A stretch of 8,868 bases of DNA from Eubacteriales Family XIII. Incertae Sedis bacterium (GTDB lineage: Bacteria; Bacillota; Clostridia; Peptostreptococcales; Anaerovoracaceae): positions 1 to 8,868 of the forward strand of contig JAITKU010000021.1 in the NCBI GenBank assembly GCA_031278255.1. The letters are read 5' to 3'. Shown here one piece after another: positions 1 to 6,213 of the stretch (the first letter of the stretch is position 1; each line of letters begins with the position of its first letter). The notes beneath the pieces were generated by a model. That model was not told where the DNA came from. It searched no databases and saw only the letters and a list, made by a program, of their open reading frames with translations. The translations under genes were made by a program, and so were the position numbers.

Positions 1-46
1 AATATGCCTTACAGAAATTAAAATTTAATACGATTCATCCATGTAT

Positions 47-75
47 TTGATTTTTTCTCTAAAACGTGATATGCT
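47..75 (+). promoter_or_regulatory. Sigma-A-type promoter for the SLH-CAP gene
   Basis: A -35 box TTGATT (47-52) and a -10 box TATGCT (70-75) are separated by 17 bases in an AT-rich stretch. Transcription would start near 82, giving an untranslated leader of about 60 bases before the ATG at 141. This is inferred from consensus matching only. Confidence 0.55.
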
Positions 76-140
76 ACAAGGCAAGGGAAATTTATGCGAA
101 TTATGGTTCCGGCAGGTCAAAAATCAAGGAGGTTTTCAGG

Positions 141-1556
141 ATGAACATCAGAAGAAAAGCGTTCTCTCTGTTGCTTGCGCTCGCGCTTGCAGTCGGCATG
201 ACCTCACAGGCTTTCGCGGTGACGCCCGCGTCGGAAGCCGCGAACGAACTCTACGCGCTCGGCTTGTTCAAAGGGGTGGGCGACAATGCCGACGGCACGC
301 CGAATTTTGATCTCAACCGCGCAATGACACGCGCCGAATCGATCGCCATGCTTGTGCGTCTGCTCGGCAAGGAAGAAGCGGCGGCGTCCGCCGCGTGGAC
401 GCCTTTCACGGACGTGCCGACATGGGCGGCGCCCTACGTCGGTTACGCGTATATAAGCGGATTGACGAACGGCACGAGCGCGACGACCTTCGGAAGCAAC
501 GCGTACGTCACGGCCGCGCAGTACATCACGTTTGTGCTCCGCGCTCTCGGCTACGAGGACGGCAAGGATTTCACATGGAATAAATCGTGGATAAAATCGG
601 ACGCGCTGGGCATAACGGACGGGCGATACGGCGCCGATTCTTCGTTCACCCGCGGCGATGCGGCGAGCGTGTCCTTCGACGCACTGATCGCCGTCACGAC
701 GCGCGATCGCACGCTGCTGGAGGAACTCTTGGATGCCGGCGCGATCAAGGAGGATCCGTCCAAGCCGGCGCTTAAATATTCACTCGCGGAACTTACGCTC
801 GGAGACGGCAAAAGCGCGGTGGAAGCCGGTATCGGCACCGCGTACCGCAGCGTCGGCGACGGATCCGGCGGCGAATGGCGTTTCTACGGCGGCTACGCCA
901 AGCTCATCGCGGCGCACTACGCGAACGACGCGCTCGACTGCGTCTATACGAATATCGACAAGTATTTTGCGGCGGGCGACGGCGTGACGCTGTACACCGA
1001 CAAGAATGACGGAAACGTCACATACGCCGCCGCTTTGCGGGATCCTTACGCGGTTTCGACATCCGAGAGCGCCGCCGCGTCCGAGCAGATGATCTTCGAA
1101 CTCACGAACGCCTTCCGCGCGCGACACGGCAAGGTTGCGCTGACTTGGAACGAGGCGCTTGCGTCCGCCGCGAGGCAGCACAGCGCGGATATGGCGGCGC
1201 GCAATTTCTTTGACCACGACAACCCCGACGGCAAATCCCCCGGCGACCGCATAGAGGATGCCGGTTATTCCTGGTGGACTTACGCCGAAAACATTTCCGC
1301 CGGATACGGCGACGGCATATCGACGGTCAACAGTTGGATAAACTCGTCCGCCCATCGTTCCAACATGTTGACCGGGCGTTGCACCGAACTCGGCGTGGGC
1401 GTGGCGCAGGCGACAAACGCAAAATACTCCGGCTACGCGACGCAAGTTTTCGGCTACCCCGCCGACACACCGATACTTACGCCGGCGGCGATCGGCTCGA
1501 CGACGCTTACCCGGATGCGAATCAAAGGTTTACCCTTCTTCTCTTCATGGTTCTGA
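141..1556 (+). CDS. Exported SLH-CAP domain surface protein
   Basis: A predicted cell-surface protein of 471 residues. A signal peptide covers about residues 1-26 (basic NIRRK, hydrophobic LLALALAVG, cleavage after AFA). Three SLH-type segments follow at about 30-78, 86-140 and 143-187; such domains bind secondary polysaccharide on the wall. Residues about 212-300 resemble the CAP-associated N-terminal domain found in YkwD-like proteins. The CAP/SCP domain spans about 315-438, with the expected putative metal-site residues H347, E383 (AENIS), H405 (AHRSN) and E416 (TELGVG). A tail of about 30 residues is unassigned. The start at 141 is chosen over an in-frame ATG at 66 because AAGGAGG (126-132) lies 8 bases upstream and the signal peptide begins there. 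Domain calls are by eye. The biological role of bacterial CAP proteins is poorly defined, so no substrate is claimed. Confidence 0.9.
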   Translation: MNIRRKAFSLLLALALAVGMTSQAFAVTPASEAANELYALGLFKGVGDNADGTPNFDLNRAMTRAESIAMLVRLLGKEEAAASAAWTPFTDVPTWAAPYVGYAYISGLTNGTSATTFGSNAYVTAAQYITFVLRALGYEDGKDFTWNKSWIKSDALGITDGRYGADSSFTRGDAASVSFDALIAVTTRDRTLLEELLDAGAIKEDPSKPALKYSLAELTLGDGKSAVEAGIGTAYRSVGDGSGGEWRFYGGYAKLIAAHYANDALDCVYTNIDKYFAAGDGVTLYTDKNDGNVTYAAALRDPYAVSTSESAAASEQMIFELTNAFRARHGKVALTWNEALASAARQHSADMAARNFFDHDNPDGKSPGDRIEDAGYSWWTYAENISAGYGDGISTVNSWINSSAHRSNMLTGRCTELGVGVAQATNAKYSGYATQVFGYPADTPILTPAAIGSTTLTRMRIKGLPFFSSWF

Positions 1557-1573
1557 ACAAAAAACATCTTCGC

Positions 1574-1602
1574 TTGCCAATCGCGCGCATTAGTGGTAAC
1601 AT
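1574..1602 (+). promoter_or_regulatory. Probable promoter of the rsmD-coaD operon
   Basis: TTGCCA (1574-1579) and TAACAT (1597-1602) are 17 bases apart in the short gap after the SLH-CAP gene, about 50 bases before rsmD. No clear hairpin with a T-run separates the SLH-CAP gene from this site, so read-through from upstream is also possible. Confidence 0.45.
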
Positions 1603-1653
1603 ATTTGTTGTAGTGAACGACGCCGCCCATGCGACGGAAAGGAGAGCGCCGTT

Positions 1654-2199
1654 TTGAGGGTTATCGCCGGGATTTGCCGGGGGCGGAGGCTTTTTTCGCC
1701 GGACGGTAACAGTATCCGCCCGACCGCGGACAGGGTCAAGGGCGCCATCTTCAGCATGATCGGCGCGTATATCCCGGATGCCGTCGTCGTGGACCTGTTT
1801 TCCGGAAGCGGCGGCTTGGGCATCGAGGCGCTGAGCAGGGGCGCCCGCCGCTGTTATTTCTGCGATATTTCCGCGAAAGCGCGGGATTTGACGGGAAAGA
1901 ACCTCGCGCATTGCGGGATGGCGGACCGCGCCGAAATCCTGCATTGCGATTACAAGGCGGCCTTTGACAGAATCGGGGACGCGCCGGATGTCGTGTTCCT
2001 CGATCCGCCCTACGAGCGCGATTGTTACACGAACTGCCTCGCGGCGGCCGGCGCGGCTTTCGACGCGGCGAGAGGCGGTATCGTCGTTGCGGAACACAGC
2101 GCGGCTCTGCGGCTTCCCGAGAGGCTTTCCGGCTTTGTGAGGATCAAGGAGAAGCGATACGGAAGCACGGGGGTCAGCGTATTTTTGTATGAGGGGTGA
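1654..2199 (+). CDS. rsmD: 16S rRNA (guanine(966)-N2)-methyltransferase
   Basis: Predicted to use S-adenosylmethionine to methylate G966 (E. coli numbering) of 16S rRNA during small-subunit assembly in the cytoplasm. The protein has 181 residues, about the usual size. The N-terminus MRVIAGICRGRRL matches the family. The SAM-binding motif I is VVDLFSGSGGLGIEAL (residues 45-60), and the catalytic motif IV DPPY is at 117-120, preceded by VVFL. The start is TTG at 1654, supported by AAAGGAG (1638-1644) 9 bases upstream and by the family N-terminus; no ATG fits. It is first in a run with coaD, 9 bases downstream, which is a very common pairing in Bacillota. Some relatives are annotated only as RsmD-like methyltransferases, but the motifs and the coaD neighbour make this call firm. 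Confidence 0.93.
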   Translation: MRVIAGICRGRRLFSPDGNSIRPTADRVKGAIFSMIGAYIPDAVVVDLFSGSGGLGIEALSRGARRCYFCDISAKARDLTGKNLAHCGMADRAEILHCDYKAAFDRIGDAPDVVFLDPPYERDCYTNCLAAAGAAFDAARGGIVVAEHSAALRLPERLSGFVRIKEKRYGSTGVSVFLYEG

Positions 2200-2208
2200 G
2201 ATGTTGCG

Positions 2209-2688
2209 ATGGAACGAAGAATGCTGTATGCGGGATCCTTTGACCCCATCACGAACGGACATCTGGATTTGATCGAGCGGAGCGCGCGGCTGTGCGATCT
2301 GCTGATCGTGGGCGTGACCGAAAATCTTTCCAAAAGCGCGCGCTACCCCGTAGCGGACAGGCTGCGGATGCTGAGGCTGGCCGTCGCGCATCTTGCCAAT
2401 GTGGAAACGGAGAGTTTTACGGGGCTTTTGGCCGATTACGCGAAACGCCGAAACGTCGAGGCGGTGGTGCGCGGTCTGCGCGCGACCATGGATTTCGAGT
2501 ATGAACTGCAGATGGCGCATATGAACGCGCGCCTGTACGAAAACGGCATAGAAACGCTGTTTCTGATGTCGAGTCCCGCGTACTCTTTCGTCAGTTCCAG
2601 CCTCGTGAGCGAGGTGTTCACGCTCGGCGGCGACGTGGAAGGACTCGTGCCCGGCCCCGTGCTGGAATATATGAAAAGTATCCGATAG
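2209..2688 (+). CDS. coaD: Phosphopantetheine adenylyltransferase
   Basis: Catalyses the penultimate step of coenzyme A synthesis: 4'-phosphopantetheine plus ATP gives dephospho-CoA plus pyrophosphate. The protein is cytosolic and normally a hexamer. It has 159 residues, the standard length. Family landmarks are all present: GSFDPITNGH at 9-18 with the nucleotidyltransferase TxGH motif ending at H18, K42, VRGLR at 87-91 with R91, and YSFVSSS at 125-131 near the phosphate-binding site. The start at 2209 follows GAGGGGTGAG (2191-2200), which overlaps the rsmD stop, so translation may be coupled. A second in-frame ATG at 2221 would also leave the active site intact but has no better ribosome binding site. 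Confidence 0.96.
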   Translation: MERRMLYAGSFDPITNGHLDLIERSARLCDLLIVGVTENLSKSARYPVADRLRMLRLAVAHLANVETESFTGLLADYAKRRNVEAVVRGLRATMDFEYELQMAHMNARLYENGIETLFLMSSPAYSFVSSSLVSEVFTLGGDVEGLVPGPVLEYMKSIR

Positions 2689-2755
2689 TTTTGCTCGGTT
2701 CGCGGCGCCGCCGGTCGGCGGGACGGCGCGGACGGGCGGCAAGAAAGGCGTAGAG

Positions 2756-3286
2756 ATGAAAGTGCTGGAGTTGTTGGATGAACTTGATGAGATCCTCGAT
2801 ACCGCGGCGGGCGTGCCCCTGACGAAGAGGATCATCGTGGATAGCTCTGAGGTTCAGGATATCGTAAGGGAGATCCGGGCTGAACTTCCCGATGAGATAC
2901 AACAGGCGCAATGGATAACGGAGCAACGCAAGAACATCTTGGAAGAGGCCAAAAAAGAGTATGAAATCATCATTCAGGACGCGAAGCATCAGGCGGATAT
3001 TCTGATCGACACGAACGAGATCATGACGCGGGCAAAGATCGGCGCGCGGGAGTTGACCGCGCAGACGGAGGCCAACGTCAAGCAGTTGAAGCTGGACGCT
3101 TACGACTATATCGACAAGATCCTGTTTGAATTCCAAGAGAAGATGGAGCAGTTGAACGCCGTGTATTTCGGCGATATGTTCACGAACGTCCAGCGGACTT
3201 TTGAGGGCATCAACCGTACGGTGCAGGAAAATCGCTTGGAGATCAAGGAGTTGGCCTACAAGACGCATATGGAGGGCGAGAATTGA
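2756..3286 (+). CDS. Conserved coiled-coil protein of unknown function
   Basis: A charged, almost wholly helical protein of 176 residues with no signal peptide, no membrane segment and no cysteine. The N-terminal 45 residues (MKVLELLDELDEIL, then VPLTKRIIV) look like a small folded head. From about residue 46 (PDEIQQAQWI) to 135 the sequence has the E/K/Q/A-rich heptad character of a long coiled coil. It resembles a family often seen beside coaD and ylbM in Clostridia, variously labelled hypothetical, ATPase, or DivIVA/ATP-synthase-b-like; none of those functions can be shown here. The start has AAAGG (2744-2748) 7 bases upstream. Its stop overlaps the tmcAL start by four bases (TTGA), so the two are very likely translationally coupled. 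A scaffold or membrane-proximal adaptor role is only a guess. Confidence 0.85.
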   Translation: MKVLELLDELDEILDTAAGVPLTKRIIVDSSEVQDIVREIRAELPDEIQQAQWITEQRKNILEEAKKEYEIIIQDAKHQADILIDTNEIMTRAKIGARELTAQTEANVKQLKLDAYDYIDKILFEFQEKMEQLNAVYFGDMFTNVQRTFEGINRTVQENRLEIKELAYKTHMEGEN

Positions 3287-4539
3287 GCGACGGCGGCCTT
3301 GCGGCGGACGCGGGGCTGGTCGGTATCGTGGCCGAATACAACCCTTTCCACCACGGACATCGCTTCCATATCGCGCGCAGCCTTGAACTGACGGGCGCCG
3401 CCGGCGTCGTGGCCGTGATGAGCGGGGATTTTGTCCAGCGCGGCGAGCCGGCGCTCATCGACAAATGGCGGCGCGCGCGGATCGCCGTCAGGCATGGCGT
3501 CGATCTGGTCTTGGAACTGCCGTTTCTGTACGCGACGGGGAGCGCGGAATGCTTCGCGTCGGGCGCGGTGCGCCTGTTTGACGCCCTGCCCTGCGTCACG
3601 CATCTGGCTTTCGGCTGCGAGGAGGGCATTCTTTCGCCGCTTGCGGAGGCGGCGCGCGTACTCGTTTCGGAATCGCCCGCGTTCAAGGAAACCCTGCGCG
3701 CCGAACTGAAAGCCGGCCGTTCGTTTCCGCGCGCGCGCGCGGAGGCCCTGCGCCGTGAGGCGGGGGAGGCGGCGGCGCGTCTGCTCGATCATCCGAACAA
3801 TATATTGGCCGTCGAATATCTGAAGCAGTGCCTGCGGATCGGGAGCCGCCTTGTGCCCGTTGCGGTAAAGCGCGTCGGCGCGGGATATTTCGAGGCCGAT
3901 CCGCGCGTGCGGGTCGCGGGGGCCGCCGCGATTCGGCGTCTGCTGCTTTCCCGTGAGGAAGAGGAGGCGCTTTTTTATATGCCGGAATGGGAGCGCGCGT
4001 CCGCCGTGCAGAGCCTCGATCTGTATTTCACGCTGATCGCCGCCGTCGCCCGCCTGCGGAGCGGGGCGGAACTGCGCGCGATCGTCTCCGCGTCCGAGGG
4101 CCTTGAAAACCGCTTGCTGCGCGCGCTCGACAGCGCTTTTGACATGCCCTCCCTGCTCGCCGCGATCAAGACCGCGCGCTACACGAGGACGCGCGTTTGC
4201 CGCTTCCTGCTGCACACGCTCTTCGGCATAACGCGCGAACGCTTTGCGGCGCTCGACGCGGTTTGGCCCTGCTACCTGCGCGTACTCGCGCTCTCCGAGC
4301 GGGGCGGCGATATCCTGCGTCTCATCAAGGCGCGCACGGACATCCCCATCATAACGAATCTGCGCAAACAGCGTTCGGACGAGCCGGCGGCGAAGCTTCT
4401 CGCGCTCGATATACTGGCCGCCGATCTTTACAATCTGGTCGGCGGCGCCGCTTCCCGCGCGGATTCCGATTACAGAACGCGCCCCTTTGTTCACGCGCGC
4501 GGCGCGGCCGCCGCGCCGCCTTTCGCCTCCGAACCGTAA
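3283..4539 (+). CDS. tmcAL: tRNA(Met) cytidine acetate ligase (YlbM family)
   Basis: In the characterised family this enzyme activates acetate with ATP to acetyl-adenylate and transfers the acetyl group to N4 of the wobble cytidine C34 of elongator tRNA-Met, which helps it read AUG and not AUA. The protein has 418 residues, close to B. subtilis TmcAL. Visible motifs are VAEYNPFHHGH at 16-26 with the nucleotidyltransferase HxGH at 23-26, SGDFVQRGEPA at 47-57, KW at 61-62, VDLVLELPF at 73-81, PNNILAVEYLKQ at 171-182 and TRTRVCRFLLH at 301-311. The start is TTG, placed inside the previous gene's stop, with GGAGG (3271-3275) 7 bases upstream. This adds about 10 residues before the usual family N-terminus. 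The C-terminal tail is alanine-rich and looks unconserved. Lying just upstream of ackA, it is next to an enzyme that handles its substrate acetate. Confidence 0.92.
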   Translation: MSDGGLAADAGLVGIVAEYNPFHHGHRFHIARSLELTGAAGVVAVMSGDFVQRGEPALIDKWRRARIAVRHGVDLVLELPFLYATGSAECFASGAVRLFDALPCVTHLAFGCEEGILSPLAEAARVLVSESPAFKETLRAELKAGRSFPRARAEALRREAGEAAARLLDHPNNILAVEYLKQCLRIGSRLVPVAVKRVGAGYFEADPRVRVAGAAAIRRLLLSREEEEALFYMPEWERASAVQSLDLYFTLIAAVARLRSGAELRAIVSASEGLENRLLRALDSAFDMPSLLAAIKTARYTRTRVCRFLLHTLFGITRERFAALDAVWPCYLRVLALSERGGDILRLIKARTDIPIITNLRKQRSDEPAAKLLALDILAADLYNLVGGAASRADSDYRTRPFVHARGAAAAPPFASEP

Positions 4540-4579
4540 CGGGCCGGAAGCGCCCGCGGATGCTATTTGCTTTTTGCCC

Positions 4580-4608
4580 TTGAATCTCAGGGCCGCGGCC
4601 GGTAGAAT
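4580..4608 (+). promoter_or_regulatory. Promoter of ackA
   Basis: TTGAAT (4580-4585) and TAGAAT (4603-4608) are 17 bases apart, placing the transcript start near 4615 and the ackA ATG about 36 bases further on. The spacer contains a perfect 10-base GC-only palindrome, GGCCGCGGCC (4591-4600). Whether that palindrome is an operator or chance in GC-rich DNA cannot be told from one sequence. Confidence 0.6.
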
Positions 4609-4650
4609 AATGAAAAAGGCTTTTATTTGATTCATGAAAGGGAGAAAACG

Positions 4651-5850
4651 ATGAAAGTATTGGTTATCAACTGCGGCAGTTCGTCGCTGAAGTATCAGGT
4701 TTTGGATATGACGGGCGAAGTCCTTCTGGCCAAGGGCTTGGTCGAAAGGATAGGCATAGAGGGCTCCGCGCTTACGCACGAAAAGATCGGCGCGGCCGAT
4801 AAATTCAAGCTCATAACGCCCATGGAAAGCCATAAGGACGCCATCGGGCACGTGATCAACGCCCTGCTCGACAAGGATCATGGGGTCATATCCTCCATGA
4901 GCGACATCGGCGCGGTCGGGCACAGGGTCGTACACGCCGGCGAGAAATACGAGAACTCCGTCATAATCAACGCCGGCGTGATCAGCGCGCTCGAAGAGTG
5001 TATCGAACTGGCGCCCCTGCACAATCCGCCCAACCTCCTCGGCATCAAAGCCTGCCGGGAATTGATGCCCGAGACGCCCATGGTCGGCGTGTTCGACACG
5101 GCCTTTCATCAGACGATGCCGCCCGAGGCCTATATCTACGCGCTGCCCTACAAATATTACGAGAAGTACAAGATTCGCCGCTACGGTTTCCACGGCACGA
5201 GCCATAAGTACGTTGCGGAGAGGGCTTCCTATCTGCTCGGCGTACATCTGAACGATCTCAAGATCATCACCTGTCATTTGGGCAACGGCGCCAGCGTAAC
5301 GGCCATCAAGCGGGGGCGCTGTATCGACACCTCCATGGGCTTCACACCGCTGGAGGGCCTCGTGATGGGCACCCGCTCCGGAGACCTCGATCCCGCCATC
5401 GTATCCTACATCCGGGATAAGGAGGGCATACATCTCCACGATGTCATAGACGTGCTGAACAAGGAATCGGGCGTGTTGGGCATCTCCGGCGTCAGCAGCG
5501 ATTTCCGCGATCTCGAAGCGGCGGTGGAAGAGGGCAACGAGCGGGCTTCCCTCGCCATCAAGGTATTCGCGCGCAAGGTGCGTTTCTACATCGGCGCCTA
5601 CATCGCCGAAATGAACGGCGTGGACGCCGTCGTATTCACGGCGGGCCTCGGCGAGAACAGCGCCAACATGCGCGGCATCATCTGCTCCGAGCTTGGGAAT
5701 CTCGGCATCAAACTCGACCTCGTGCGGAACAACGTCAGAGGCAAGGAGTCCATCATAAGCCGCGACGATTCGCGGGTCGCGATCCTGCTGATCCCCACGA
5801 ACGAGGAGTTGATGATCGCGCGGGACACCTATAAACTCGCGCGCAAGTAG
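4651..5850 (+). CDS. ackA: Acetate kinase
   Basis: Interconverts acetyl phosphate plus ADP with acetate plus ATP, the substrate-level phosphorylation step of acetate fermentation, in the cytosol. The protein has 399 residues, full family length. Using Methanosarcina enzyme knowledge, the active-site residues are all in place: N7 in NCGSSSLKY, R92 in GHRVVHAGE, D149 in VFDTAFHQT, H181 in RRYGFHGTS, R242 in MGTRSGDLDP and E385 in PTNEEL. Glycine-rich nucleotide-binding segments are LGNGAS (210-215) and FTAGLGENS (329-337). The start at 4651 is preferred to an in-frame ATG at 4627 because AAAGGGAG (4637-4644) is 6 bases upstream and MKVLVINCG is the canonical N-terminus. It has its own promoter and terminator, so it is probably monocistronic. 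The usual partner pta is not adjacent. The related butyrate kinases differ in sequence, so acetate is the best substrate call. Confidence 0.97.
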   Translation: MKVLVINCGSSSLKYQVLDMTGEVLLAKGLVERIGIEGSALTHEKIGAADKFKLITPMESHKDAIGHVINALLDKDHGVISSMSDIGAVGHRVVHAGEKYENSVIINAGVISALEECIELAPLHNPPNLLGIKACRELMPETPMVGVFDTAFHQTMPPEAYIYALPYKYYEKYKIRRYGFHGTSHKYVAERASYLLGVHLNDLKIITCHLGNGASVTAIKRGRCIDTSMGFTPLEGLVMGTRSGDLDPAIVSYIRDKEGIHLHDVIDVLNKESGVLGISGVSSDFRDLEAAVEEGNERASLAIKVFARKVRFYIGAYIAEMNGVDAVVFTAGLGENSANMRGIICSELGNLGIKLDLVRNNVRGKESIISRDDSRVAILLIPTNEELMIARDTYKLARK

Positions 5851-5877
5851 TTTTCGCAAGCGCGCGCCGGGAGGAAA

Positions 5878-5914
5878 GGCGGGGCCGAGACGCAAACGGG
5901 CCCCGTCTTTTTTT
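5878..5914 (+). terminator. Intrinsic terminator of ackA
   Basis: A 9-bp stem (5878-5886 with 5899-5907, including one G-U pair; core CGGGGCC/GGCCCCG) has a 12-base loop and is followed by seven Ts (5908-5914). It lies 28 bases after the ackA stop, so it is a convincing rho-independent terminator that insulates ackA from the chemoreceptor gene. Confidence 0.9.
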
Positions 5915-5969
5915 GCATGTTTTTAACATAAATTCTATACTTTTCCATTGCGCAATTGCCCCGAAATCA

Positions 5970-5998
5970 TTGAAAATACCTATCTACAATGGTATAAT
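5970..5998 (+). promoter_or_regulatory. Promoter P1 upstream of the chemoreceptor gene
   Basis: TTGAAA (5970-5975) and a perfect TATAAT (5993-5998) are 17 bases apart. TGG immediately before the -10 (5990-5992) also makes it an extended -10 box. This is one of the two best promoter matches in the window. The -10 box lies inside the left arm of the palindrome at 5992-6024, and the predicted start near 6005 falls in its spacer. A protein bound to the palindrome would therefore be expected to block or alter initiation. Confidence 0.7.
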
Positions 5999-6024
5999 AA
6001 CCGCTAAGGACGCGGTTATTATAC
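5992..6024. repeat. Perfect 13-bp inverted repeat over P1 -10 and start
   Basis: GTATAATAACCGC (5992-6004) is exactly reverse-complemented at 6012-6024, with a 7-base spacer. No T-run follows on either strand, so it does not look like a terminator. Its position over the -10 box and start site fits an operator for a dimeric regulator, which is inference. Confidence 0.75.
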
Positions 6025-6037
6025 GGATTGAAATGCC

Positions 6038-6070
6038 GCGCGATTTTTTCGCCCGGGGGCGAAAACGCGC
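6038..6070. repeat. GC-rich imperfect hairpin between P1 and P2
   Basis: TTTTCGCCC (6046-6054) pairs with GGGCGAAAA (6057-6065), and GCGCG (6038-6042) pairs with CGCGC (6066-6070), leaving three unpaired bases (6043-6045) on the left. It would be transcribed from P1. No T-run follows it on the + strand, so a terminator role is unlikely. Confidence 0.6.
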
Positions 6071-6077
6071 ATGGCGG

Positions 6078-6117
6078 ATACCATAAATATCTTCGCTTCG
6101 CTTCGTATTTATGGTAT
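6078..6117. repeat. Perfect 12-bp inverted repeat with CTTCG triplet loop
   Basis: ATACCATAAATA (6078-6089) is exactly reverse-complemented at 6106-6117. The loop contains three tandem CTTCG units (6091-6105). The right arm overlaps the second TGnTATAAT box, mirroring how the first palindrome overlaps the first box with its left arm. Confidence 0.75.
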
Positions 6118-6120
6118 AAT
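6112..6120 (+). promoter_or_regulatory. Possible promoter P2, extended -10 without clear -35
   Basis: TGG followed by a perfect TATAAT (6115-6120) forms an extended -10 element. At 17-base spacing the -35 position reads TTCGCT (6092-6097), matching the consensus at only three positions and lying in the CTTCG repeat. Initiation would be near 6127. It could be a real extended -10 promoter or just a copy of the P1 core. Confidence 0.4.
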
Positions 6121-6144
6121 AAAATCAAACAGGGATATCGGCCG

Positions 6145-6213
6145 CCGTTCAAAAAGGGGGAAATTTGAACGGGGTTCTTGAGATTGAGGAGGTGAGACAA
6201 TCACCCCGTTTTT
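6145..6213 (+). promoter_or_regulatory. Attenuator-like leader with competing hairpins
   Basis: Three possible stems are visible. H1 pairs CCGTTCAAA (6145-6153) with TTTGAACGG (6164-6172). H2 pairs GGTGA (6191-6195) with TCACC (6201-6205), extendable by GG/CC around a bulged A, and ends in GTTTTT (6208-6213), like a weak terminator. H3 pairs AACGGGG (6168-6174) with CCCCGTT (6204-6210) and excludes both H1 and H2. H2 also buries a strong GGAGG (6188-6192). The layout suggests a conditional structure, but the T-run is short and no known riboswitch family is recognised. Confidence 0.35.

Larger units (their letters stand above)
5989..6122 (+). repeat. 12-base direct repeat framing the palindrome cluster
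   Basis: ATGGTATAATAA occurs exactly at 5989-6000 and again at 6111-6122, 122 bases apart, and its GTATAATAA part also occurs inverted at 6016-6024. Each direct copy carries a TGnTATAAT extended -10 box. The stretch between the copies contains three separate inverted repeats. This looks like a duplicated promoter core; no transposase or target-site duplication is visible. Confidence 0.7.

Noticed and set aside
2705..2729. GC-rich hairpin between coaD and the coiled-coil gene
   Set aside because: Several overlapping short stems are possible in this GC-rich stretch and no T-run follows, so it is neither a terminator nor a distinct element.
1522..2835. A 437-residue minus-strand frame opposite rsmD and coaD
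   Set aside because: It is a shadow of two well-recognised + strand genes, has no coherent domain, and spans gene boundaries.
3256..5895. An 879-residue open frame on the minus strand opposite tmcAL and ackA
   Set aside because: Both + strand genes have full family motifs. The antisense product is low-complexity, rich in R, A, G and V, with no recognisable domain, and results from GC-rich codon bias.
6091..6105. CTTCG triplet as a CRISPR or larger tandem array
   Set aside because: There are only three 5-base units without spacers, too short for a CRISPR array.
5989..6122. Palindrome cluster as a MITE or insertion element
   Set aside because: The outer ends are not inverted repeats of each other and no target duplication is visible. 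The 12-base direct repeat is better read as a duplicated promoter core. A genome-wide copy search could reopen this.
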